Source: Paraescarpia echinospica
Lineage: Eukaryota; Annelida; Polychaeta; Sabellida; Siboglinidae
DNA length: 64,000 bases
Assembly: GCA_020002185.1 (NCBI GenBank)
Contig: CM034544.1
Coordinates: 6,836,510-6,900,509 of the forward strand
Direction: 5' to 3'
The position numbers and the translations under genes were made by a program. This document shows positions 1 to 9,396 of the stretch, piece by piece. Numbering within the stretch: the stretch's first letter is position 1; every line of letters starts with the position of its first letter. Below the pieces are notes generated by a model. That model was not told where the DNA came from, made no database searches, and worked only from the letters and a program-made list of their open reading frames with translations.

Positions 1-312
1 CACTGTGACTGGGTGAGACGGACTCACTGTGACTGGGTGAGACGGACTCACTGTCACTGGATGAGACAGACTCACTGTGACTGGATGAGACGGACTCACT
101 GTGACTGGGTGGGACGGATTCACTGTGACTGGGTGAGACGGACTAACTGTGAAAGGTTGAGACGGACACAACGTGACTGGGTGAGAAGGAATCTCTATGA
201 CTGGCTGAGATCGACTCACTGTGATTGGGTGAGACGGAGTCACTGTGACTGGATGAGTCGGATTCAGTGTGACTCGGTAGACGGTCTCACAGTGAAAAGG
301 TTAGACGGAGTA
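1..312 (+). repeat. 24-bp minisatellite, first block (cut by window start)
   Basis: About 13 imperfect copies of a 24-bp unit resembling CACTGTGACTGGGTGAGACG plus GACT. Copies drift towards the right edge and fade near 312. Because 24 is a multiple of three, one frame stays open and would give an eight-residue repeat (RTHCDWVR-like), but there is no other sign of coding. The same unit in the same orientation recurs at 16428-16694. The array continues beyond the window. Confidence 0.93.
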
Positions 313-654
313 GTTGATAGGACCATCTGGATTAGTAAATCAGGAGCCATGAAATTCTGGCAGTGTAAATGCTGACTCAGTTCTGGTTAGTCAGCGCCCC
401 TCGCGACAGTTGCCTCACTTCCAGTGACGTTACATCCTTAGTTACCCCCACCCTAGCGACTGTTATGGGGTGATGACCTCCTATTTGTGCGTATGTGCGT
501 TACTGAAGTAATGATGCAGCATTTTGACAGATGTGCACCCTTTATATGATAGCGTCCAGCTCCACTTTTCATCAAAACAAACCTGAGTGTGTATTCGCAC
601 AAAAGCGACCCTCCAATCAAAGGCACATTCATACACAGCCAACCAGCAAGTAGC

Positions 655-835
655 ACCAACACAGTGGTGGATATTTGTATATAAACACTCGTGCATTATA
701 TAAAGCGTGCCTGGATGCTTCCCAAAGAATCGTGATGGTGTGTAGTTGAACAGGTCCGCAATGGAGTAAAGTCTGAAGTGTTTTGAGCTGTCGTGAGGAC
801 TGCTACTGCCCTGTACACTAACTTATCTTTACAAC
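655..835 (+). mobile_element. SINE 3' part (copy 1 of the 42283-type family)
   Basis: This stretch aligns over most of its length with 39340-39525 and 42410-42605: a GTGGATATTT-like stretch, then a GATGGTGT(G)T block, AACAGGT, GGAGTAAAGT, and a GTTTTGAGC...GAGGAC tail. The tRNA-like head present in the 42283 copy is absent, so this copy is 5'-truncated. The tail resembles the AAAGCGCTTTGA-type 3' end of L2/CR1-mobilised SINEs. The preceding 313-654 region shows nothing I can name. Confidence 0.7.
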
Positions 836-1552
836 GTAAGTAACTATTCGCGCAATAGATGAGTCATTGTCTTCTAGAGATAATTTTTATTTTTTATATA
901 CCGTTTTACATGGTAGTCACATACATCTCTCTCGCATTAAAATAAAGATCATCACCTAACAGACCGTCCTCAAAAACTGTTGGACAAGTGTTGTTTGTAT
1001 CGGACTATATGTATGCAAAAGTCACACGCGCCAGCAAGCTAGCTTGCACAGACACAAAATCAATTAATGTTATCGTGCAGCACGACTAATATTTCAGATC
1101 GACTCAAACCGTTCGCAAGTAGCAACTGTCGACTGGTATCAGAATATCCAACCAAATGTTTTCGGGAAGCATTATGCCACTTGTGATTTACTAAAAAATA
1201 TGGATTTACAAGTGTTATTATCGCACAATATTTTTTGGAGTATTATCATAAAAATCTATATGTATTGATACAATTATATCCAGCAGAAACGTGAACAAAC
1301 GTTGATAATTCATATCAGTCTTTCATTCATTGAAATTATATTGGTAGGTGGGTTTATGATCAGAGAAACATTCTATGTTTGATATTACCCAGACAGGTGA
1401 TCAATATCGCTCTTCAGAATCGATTATCGTCTGACACCTCGATAAAATGGTTCTAATCAGCAAATATTACTGAATGCCTCATCGATCAGTGATTTCTTCA
1501 TGACATATCAAATATCATCCCAACATGTAAACCCCTGCTTTGGTACCATTCG

Positions 1553-1558
<6 letters not shown>
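836..1558. other. AT-rich stretch, nothing recognised
   Basis: No convincing ORF, repeat unit or RNA gene is visible. It lies between a SINE relic and the (TA)n tract at 1559. Confidence 0.6.

Positions 1559-1585
<27 letters not shown>
1559..1585. repeat. (TA)n microsatellite at LINE 3' end
   Basis: A pure TA tract directly abuts the AATAATAATAAA 3' end (plus-strand view) of the minus-strand LINE at 1586-2424. It may be expanded from the LINE's own simple-repeat tail. Confidence 0.85.
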
Positions 1586-1589
<4 letters not shown>

Positions 1590-1747
1590 ATAATAAACTT
1601 TATTTATACACCCTAAAATACGGGACTAATGACCCCCGTTCACGGGTGTTTACAAATTGGTAATCATCTAAGAAGCATACAAACACATTTAAGAGAATAA
1701 ATAAGAAAATAAATAAAATTAGCAAACAATATCCTAGTATATACTGT

Positions 1748-1782
<35 letters not shown>

Positions 1783-2423
1783 TACGTATAGTAAAATTAC
1801 GGGTAAATGCAATGATAAAATAAACGATTAGCAAAAGTGCTGAACAGCTGAAACCTACTGGAAAAAATATATATAAAAATAAAAAATAAAATAAAAGCCT
1901 AATTTACATTAAATAATTTGATTAGATACTAAAATGTGATTCTGAGATAAATAAGACTACAACTTTATTAAAACTATATGCATGAATAATGCAAAGGTTA
2001 AGTGATGTCTGATTATATTAGTTTGAGAACAGAAATGTCTTCAATAATTTTCCAAACTGTCTAGTATTCTCAATTGCGCGTAGTTCCAGAGGCAGAGAGT
2101 TCCACAATGTCGGCCCAGAACGTGCAAACGCCCGGCGACCATAACGTTCTAGGGTCACGCGTGGAACGTCCAGAAGCAGACCACCGCCAGAGCATAGGGT
2201 CCTGCGTGGTGCGTGACGATGTAACAGTGACGCGAGATACACTGACGTGCCTGCATACAGTGCCGTGTGTACAACCATGAGTAACTTGTACTCGATGCGT
2301 TTTCTCATTGGGAGCCAGTGTAGCTGTTGTAGGACCGCAGTGATAGATCGCCGGTCACCTCGTCGAAGTTGCATCACAACACGAGCGGTTGACCGTTGGA
2401 CTCTCTCTAGACGGTGCAGCAGC

Positions 2424-2424
<1 letters not shown>
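1586..2424 (-). mobile_element. LINE 3' end (CR1/L2-type), 5'-truncated
   Basis: Minus-strand reading frame 2018-2420 encodes the C-terminal end typical of CR1/L2-group reverse transcriptase ORFs: RLERVQRSTARVV, then LQQLHWLPMRKRIEYKLL, and the closing GPTLWNSLPLELR. The frame stops at 2018. About 430 bp of AT-rich 3' UTR follows, ending near 1586 in a TTTATTATTATTA-type tail. The 5' side is cut at the (AT)n tract 2424-2472, so the reverse transcriptase core is missing and the copy is dead. Its C-terminal motifs resemble the LINE at 53662-54775, so the two may belong to related families. Confidence 0.85.

Positions 2425-2472
<48 letters not shown>
2424..2472. repeat. (AT)n microsatellite
   Basis: Nearly pure alternating AT of about 48 bp at the 5' truncation point of the minus-strand LINE. 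Confidence 0.95.
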
Positions 2473-2475
<3 letters not shown>

Positions 2476-3218
2476 TGCGATCCGCGATATCCATTCGTAG
2501 TTATCGTGCAAGTCGTTGTGAACCGTACAATCAAATATGACGGCGGACAAGAACCTTCTCACATAGTCAAGTACCTCGTATTTACAAAACTACTGAGCTA
2601 GACGTGATCTTTCTTATTTGATAATGTCATTCGTCCGGGATTTCATACTGATATAGCCTTATTTTAAAGACACTAGTCTACACGGATACATTATATTTTT
2701 GGATGTGATTACAAGAAATGCTTCCAGTAAGATACGTATATTATATTAACGATCAACCAAATAAGCTGAGGTGATAGTAATACGTAGAGCTAGCGCGAAT
2801 ACACACTTAGTTGCCTTACCTATCACCGAATGTTCTGAAATCACTCGTGTAACCGAGTGACTATATCTTTTGATCTTACAAATCAGGCATTATTGCAGTC
2901 CAAAATGTGGTTTCAATCCGTCGAATCAGCAACGATTAGTAAAATATATATCATTTTAATGTATTATTTAATATGCGCACACCAATTGACACATCGCGAC
3001 GGTATCTCTAATCTGTTGACATAGCGTAACTCAGAATATGTATAAACGGCCGAGAACACGGGAAAATCATAGCGTTGATTTTTCAAACCAATGGGGATTG
3101 CAAAAAAAATCATCATGCTTCGTGAATCCCACAAAAACATTAATTGGTGAATGTGGATTGCATTAACTGTTTCCGCTGTAGATATCGGCCTAGAATTCGA
3201 CAGAAGAAGAGCGAAACC
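2473..3218. other. AT-rich stretch, nothing recognised
   Basis: Stops are frequent in all frames. No repeats or motifs stand out before the 43-bp array begins at 3219. Confidence 0.6.
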
Positions 3219-3353
3219 ATGTTTTACCCGCTCGATGAACTAGTGTCAGAGGAGTGAGTCCATGTTCAATCCGCTCGATGAACTAGTGTAAGAGGAGTGA
3301 GTCCATGTTCTACCGGCTCGATGAAATAGTGTAAGAGCAGTGAGTCCATGTTC
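3219..3353 (+). repeat. 43-bp minisatellite, left part
   Basis: Three copies of a unit ATGTTCTACCCGCTCGATGA... start at 3219, 3262 and 3305, and a fourth begins at 3348. The array is interrupted by CR1-like LINE copy 1 and resumes at 7061. Confidence 0.95.
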
Positions 3354-6300
3354 AGCAAAGAACAGTCTCGAAACTATTCCGAAGATGGATATAAATGTGT
3401 TTGTTTAAATGCAAGGAGTATAGTAAACAAAATAAATGAACTAAACATTATGGTAGAAGATATTGACCCTCACATAATACCAAAAATAGATAAGCGAGCG
3501 AAAAATGAACAACTGTCCCCAACGTTCCAAAATACCATTACGGTTCGTCGGATCCCAACAATATTAATGTCGTTTGAAAGTTTAAGCTTTCTGCTATTCA
3601 AACATATAAATGATTTCCTGATAATCGTTACTAAAATTAACTAAAAACGGACCTAGAACCGGGACCGTTCCGGTGTCTTAGACACTGCGAAAGATGTTGT
3701 TTTGTCGACACAGTTCACCAATCTACCGATTGAGGCACCACTATCTGATTTCATGGTATAAGCTCCACCCACTTTCAAACGGCTGCTAAAATTACATACG
3801 CGAAGTAGGCGTGACGTCACAATCACGTATATCAACCAACCAACGCAACGAATTTAGACCCGTTTGGTGGCTAACGTTATTGTGACGTCACGCCGACGTA
3901 GAGATATATCGGTTTCGCTGCGATCAAAGCACATCAATTCCGCCGCTGTTTCAAAGTGGGTGGAGCTTATAACTTGAAATCAAGAAATGGTGAAGTGCGC
4001 ATGTCTGAACCTATGCAAATGAGGAAAACAGCGCCGCAATCGGAAGATTAGTGTACTGAGTACTCGCTGCTAACATCTTTCGGAGCCGTACAGAACACCG
4101 AAAACGGCGTCATTGTAGGTCCGTTTATCGGTGTTCTTTAAACGGTTACCGGGAAATCTAGATGACGCAAGAATAACAAAAGTGCATCCTTTTAAATGAT
4201 ACCAAGATCGCCGGGACAGGACGAGCCGTGAGGATGCTAGCGACCGTAGAATTTCATGTTTGGACGTGTTCTGAGTTGTTCATTTTTCGCTCGCTTATCT
4301 ATTTTTGATAATAGGTATAACCGAATCCTGGACCACAACCGATATATCAGATGCCGAAATGGGACTGACAGGATATGTAATGTTTAGGAAAGATAGAATA
4401 GGAAGAAAGGGAGGTGGAGTTATTTTATATATTAAAGAATGAATCCAGGCTTATGAAATAAAATTAGAAAGAGAAGCACATTGCGAAGAACATAGTTAAA
4501 GGAAACTTAACGTTAACATTTGGTTAGTTTATCGAAGTCCAAACATAGAAGAGAATTAAAAAACACAAAACGCTATAAGGGATGTAAGCAAACAGGACTG
4601 TATTATTATGGGGGATTTTAAACACGGGCATATACAATGGAAATCTCTACAGAGTATGGGGAGTGAGGACCACAAGTTTTTAGTTTTAGTTCGAGATACT
4701 TTCCTTTCTCAACATGTGCTAGAACCAACCAGGGGTGAGAATGTGTTAGACATAGTTTTGTCTTCACAGAATGAATTGGTTGACAATGTCAGGATATGTG
4801 AGCCACTGGGGAGTAGTGATCACAACCAGATACATTTTACCATCAAAGTAAAATCAGAAAGGAATAGTAAAAAGCAGTATAGGAGAAATTTCCACAAAGG
4901 AAGATATAAGGACATGAGAAAATATTTAGCAAAGATAGACTGGAATAACACACTAAAAAATAAGACAGCAACAGAATGTTGGAATATATTAACGAGTGAA
5001 ATTAAGTGCACAGTCGACCAATTTGTATCCTTCAAAAACAAGTGAAACGGTAAAAAAGAAACACTTATCGAAAGAAGACATTACAACAATTAAGTATATA
5101 CAAATGATGTGGAAGTCATATAGATGTACTGGAAATGGTGAAGACTACAACAGTTATAAAGAAGCACTTAACCTAGCTACAGGTGAAATTATACATTCAA
5201 AGAGAAGCTATGAACATAAATTAGCTTGTAATATAAAACATGACAGCAATAGTTGTTATGCGTATGTTCGAAGCAAACAGAAAGTTCAAGATGAGGTCGG
5301 TCCTCTAGAAGATAGTGCTGGAAATATAATATCAGAGGGATTCTTAATGGCAGAAGACCTGAATGAGTACTTTAGTTCAGTGTTTACCAGAGAAGACATT
5401 AATTCACTGCCAGTACCAGAGGCTAAATTCAAGGGGGCAGTTTCAGACTATTTAGACAATTAGTTGTAACCCCGGAAATGGTAGCTAAGAAAATAAGGGC
5501 AATGAAAGATAATAAATCACCTGGAGTGGATGGGATTCCACCCAAACAATTATTGGCAGTTATAGAACAAATTAGCGTACCGCTTGCAACAGTTTTCAAT
5601 TTGTCATTAGAAGAGGGAGTGGTTCCTTTAGAATGGAAAGAGGCAAACATTATACCGTTATTTAAAAAAGGTTCGAGAAACAAGTCATAGAACTATAGAC
5701 CAGTGAGTTTAACATCAGTGAATTGCAAATTATTACAAAGACCTATTAAAGATCACATGGTGGATTTTCTTGTTAAACATAACTTGATAACCCTATCTCA
5801 ACACGGTTTTTTAAAGCGAGGTCATGCTTAACAAATAGGTTATGTTTTTTGGAAGACATCACTAATTGGATAGATGAGGGATGATCAGTAGATATCGTGT
5901 ACTTAGATTTTCAAAAAGCTTTCGACAAAATTCCACATCAAAGATTACTGCATAAACTACAGGCCCGTGGCATAGGAAATGGTATAATAAACTGGATAGA
6001 AAAATGGCTGATTGACAGAAGACAACGGGTAGTAGTTCATGGGGAGGCTTCAAACTGGAAATCGGTATTGAGTGGGGTACCACAGGGATCAGTACTAGGA
6101 CCTATATTATTCTTAATATATATCAACGATTTGGATGATGAAAGAACAAGCAAGGTGTTGACATTTGTGAATGAAACAAACGTGTTTAGAAGGACTAAAA
6201 GTGATGGAGATATACAACATTTACAAGATAATCTTGACAAGTTGATAAAATGGTTTGAAAAGTGGCAAATGCTGTTCAATTTTCAAGAAATGTAAATGCC

Positions 6301-6950
6301 ACCACGCAGGACATGGGTCGAAGAGGTAGAATATACAATGGGGGGTGTACTGTACTAAGTACTACTGTAGAGGAAAAGACTTAGGGTTAACCATTAGTGC
6401 TGATATTAAGGTATCAGTGCAGTGCGAAATTGCAGCTTCAAAGGGAAATCAAATCCTTGGATTAATTAGGCGAAATATAGCGTATAAGGAAAAAGAACTA
6501 ATAATACCGCTGTACAAAGCAATAGTGAGTCCTCATTTAGAATATTGTATACAAGCATGGAGGCCGTATTGCAGGAAGGACGTAGATACACTAGAAAGAG
6601 TACAGAGGAGAGCGACTAAAATGATACAAAAACTGAGGGATCTTAGTTATGAAATTCGCCTAAAAGAATGTGGTTTAACAATACTAGAGACCAGGAGATT
6701 GAGAGGAGATCAGATAGAAGTGTTTACAATAATGAATGGTTATGAAAATATTGATAGACATTTTTTTTCTCAATTAAGAAAGATAGAAGAACGAGAGGAC
6801 ATGAAGTTACATTAGCAAAGGAGCAGTGTAGATTAGATGTAAGAAAGTTATAATTTTCACATCGGACTTTAAATGAGTAGAACAGATTATCTGCTGATTG
6901 TGTGGGTGCTAGTAGCGTGAATATGTTTAAAAATACCTCAGAAGGGCGGG
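3354..6950 (+). pseudogene. CR1-like ORF2 remains (endonuclease-reverse transcriptase)
   Basis: The product would nick target DNA and reverse-transcribe LINE RNA. Order of pieces: endonuclease start (3354-3479), endonuclease remainder after the MITE (4308-5045, with MGDFKHGHIQWK and EPLGSSDHNQIHF, the DH block), linker (4996-5463), RT fingers (5478-5690, SPGVDGIPPKQLL), palm (5897-6295, DFQKAFDK and GVPQGSVLGPILF), and thumb/C-terminus (6345-6815). Several frameshifts and stops separate the pieces. At the catalytic FADD position the frame reads FVNETN, so the active-site aspartates are lost. A TAA shared with copy 3 lies near 4555. Certainly inactive. Confidence 0.9.
3480..4307. mobile_element. 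Long palindromic MITE (copy 1), inserted in the LINE endonuclease
   Basis: Terminal inverted repeats begin CAAAAATAGATAAGCGAGCG at 3481 and match the complement of the right end at 4307 without a mismatch for about 34 bp. Similarity continues inward, so almost the whole 828 bp is fold-back: AAGCTCCACCCACTTTCAAA near 3760 is answered by TTTCAAAGTGGGTGGAGCTT near 3950. The direct repeat ATAATA at 3474-3479 and 4308-4313 fits a target duplication, and the uninterrupted LINE copy 3 has one ATAATA there. GTGACGTCAC palindromes lie either side of the centre. No transposase ORF. Superfamily unassigned. Confidence 0.88.
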
Positions 6951-7060
6951 ATACACATAAATAAAAGGGTCGGACTCTCGATAAGCCAAAGGGCTTCCTT
7001 GTCCACCTGCCACCTAGATTTAATTCTCTGGTTGGCAATCTTGTTAAATCTTGTTAAATA

Positions 7061-7383
7061 TTCTACCCGCTCGATCAACTAGTGTAAGAGGAATGAGTCC
7101 ATTTTTACCCGCTCGCTCGATGAACTAGTGTAAGAGGAGTGAGTCCATGTTGTACCCGCTCAATGAACTTGTGCAAAATGACTGAGTCCTTTTTCTACAC
7201 GCTCGACGAACTAGTGTAGGTGGAGCAAGTCCATGTTCTATACGCTCGATGAACTAGTGTAATATGAGTTAGTCCATGTTTTACACGCTCGATTGACTAA
7301 TGTAAGAGGAGTGAGTCCATGTTCAATCCGCTCGATGAACTAGTGCAAGAGGAGTGAGTCCATGTTCTACCCGCTCGATCATG
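7061..7383 (+). repeat. 43-bp minisatellite, right part
   Basis: About seven and a half further copies of the unit interrupted at 3353, more diverged than the left copies. One copy has a CGCT duplication near 7110. The array ends inside a unit at CCCGCTCGATC. The following 7384-7603 shows nothing recognisable. Confidence 0.94.
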
Positions 7384-7603
7384 TCCATGCGCATAAAGTG
7401 GACACCTTTGTAGACCACTAACTGAAGTTATGTGACCCCTATTGAAAAATCAATATGTAGTAAGGGAGCCCATTGTATCGGACAGCTTGGTTGTGTATAG
7501 TGACAATGTATGAATCCTGGTAATCGATCTATGTTAATATTATATTATTAATGTTATATAGAGTAGCATAAGAGACACTTCTACTATTTTAACTACACCC
7601 TAC

Positions 7604-8458
7604 GAAAAATAGTTAAACGAGAGAAAAACTCAAAGCACGTCCAAAAACGTTAAACCCAACAGTTGCTGCACCATTTTGGCTCGTCTGGGTCCAAAGGTAT
7701 TGACATCGTGTGAAAACGTATGTTTTCTGCTTTTCTAACATGCATAAACTGAAATCACGATAACCATTTCTACAAATTTCCTATACTTGACCTACAACAA
7801 TTCCGTTTTCGGTGGCTTAAACACTGGTGAACGATGTTTAGATCGTTGACACAGTACACCCATCTACCGGTAGAGGCGCCATATTCTGAGTTTATATTAT
7901 AAGCTCCACCCACTTTCAAACAGCGGCGAAACTGACATTTTCGAACTCGGCGTGACGTCACAATCACATACAACAACCAACCAACGTAAATCATTTTGAC
8001 ACCCTCAGTTTACCTTGTTTCGCAAACGTTATTGTGACGTCACGCCGACACCGAGAATATCGGTTTTGCTGCCGTCAAAGCACGTCGGTTTTTTGCCGTT
8101 GTGGGTAAAGCTTATAACATGAAATGAAGAAGTATCGAAGTGCGCATGTCTAAATCCTATGCAAATGATCTCAGCAGAGTCGCAATCGGAAGATAAGTGT
8201 ACTAACTACCTGAAGCCAATATCGTTCGGAACAGTACAGGACACCGAAAACGACATGACTATAGGTTAGTTTATGGGTGTTTTGTGAATGCTTACGGGAA
8301 AATCTAAAATCTATATGAATGCTAAATTAACAGAAAGTGCATGCTTTCAAATGATACCAATGTCGTCGGGATCGGACGAGCCGTGAGGGTGCTAGCGATT
8401 GTTGAATTTAATGTTTTGATACGTGTTTTGAGTTTATTTGGTCCCTTATATATTTTTG
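7604..8458. mobile_element. Long palindromic MITE (copy 2)
   Basis: Diverged relative of 3480-4307. The left end GAAAAATAGTTAAACGAGAG and the complement of the right end align for about 55 bp. Inside, the same AAGCTCCACCCACTTTCAAA block, the paired GTGACGTCAC palindromes (about 7952 and 8034) and the ACACCGAAAACG block are conserved. No clean target duplication was found (ACCCTA left, ATCCCT right). It is older or more decayed than copy 1, and lacks coding capacity. Confidence 0.82.
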
Positions 8459-8599
8459 ATCCCTCGCATATGTTTTACTTGTCAATATCTAGCTTACGGG
8501 AAATCCAGCGGAAGTAAACAACCCTGACAACTGCAGACAATACGTATTGTAACAAACAGTGCATAGCAAACAGCGTGAAGGTGCATACCAATACATGAA

Positions 8600-9396
8600 T
8601 TTGCACTGATGATGTGGTCTGTACATGAGTCTGTACTCACGGTGAGGTCGACACATGAATCTGTTCACACGGTGTGATCTACACATAAGTCTATACTCAA
8701 GGTGTGGTCCACACATAAGTGTGTAATCACGGTGTGGTCCACACATGAGCCTGTACTCACGGTGTGGTCCACACATAAGTCGGTACTCGCGGTGTGGTCC
8801 ACACATGAGTCTGAACTAAAGGTGTGGTACACACATGAGTCTGTACTCAAGGTGTGGTCCACACATGAGTCTGTACTCCCGGATTGGTCCACACATGAGT
8901 CTGCACTCAAGGAGTGGTCCACACATGAGTCTGTACTCCCGGATTGGTCCACACATGAGTCTGTACTCACGGTGTGATCCACACATGAGTCTGAACTAAA
9001 GGTGTGGTACACACATGAGTCTGTACTCAAGGTGTGGTCCACACATGAGTCTGTTCTCAATGTGTGGTCCATACATGAGTCTGTACTCACGGTGTTTTCC
9101 ACACATGAGTCTGTACTCACGGTGTGTTCCACACATTAGCCTGTCCTCACGGTGTGGTCCACACATAAATCGGTACTCGTGGTGTTGTACACACATGAGT
9201 CTGTAATCAACGTGCGATCCACTCATGAGTCTGTATTCAAGGTGTGGTCCACACATGAGTCTGTACTCACGGATTGGTCCACACATGAGTCTGTACTCAC
9301 GGATTGGTCCACACATGAGTCTGTACTCACGGTGTGATCCACACATGAGTCTGTACTCAAGGTGTGGTCCACACATGAGTCTGTACTCAAGGTGTG
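8600..9396. repeat. 30-bp minisatellite with higher-order periods
   Basis: About 26 copies of ACACATGAGTCTGTACTCAC plus GGTGTGGTCC. Variants recur in blocks: the CTGAACTAAA/GGTGTGGTAC variant pair recurs 180 bp apart (8810 and 8990), and the GAGCCTGT...AAGTCGGTACTCG pair recurs 390 bp apart (8750 and 9140). The 30-bp period keeps several frames open on both strands, giving decapeptide-repeat ORFs that I regard as by-products. The right end is cut by the 3' terminus of CR1-like LINE copy 2. Confidence 0.95.

Larger units (their letters stand above)
3354..7060 (+). mobile_element. CR1-like LINE copy 1, 5'-truncated, split by a MITE
   Basis: Sequence collinear with the complete copy at 21018-24890 but in opposite orientation. 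It begins just upstream of the endonuclease domain (LNARSIVNK at about 3400) and runs to the family's 3' end, a pair of TTGTTAAATC decamers at 7041-7060. It sits inside the 43-bp minisatellite: the repeat stops at ATGTTC on the left and resumes with TTCTACC on the right, so any target duplication is very short. A palindromic MITE occupies 3480-4307. The 3' end carries the family hairpin (about 7008-7036), here with two mismatched pairs. Confidence 0.9.
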
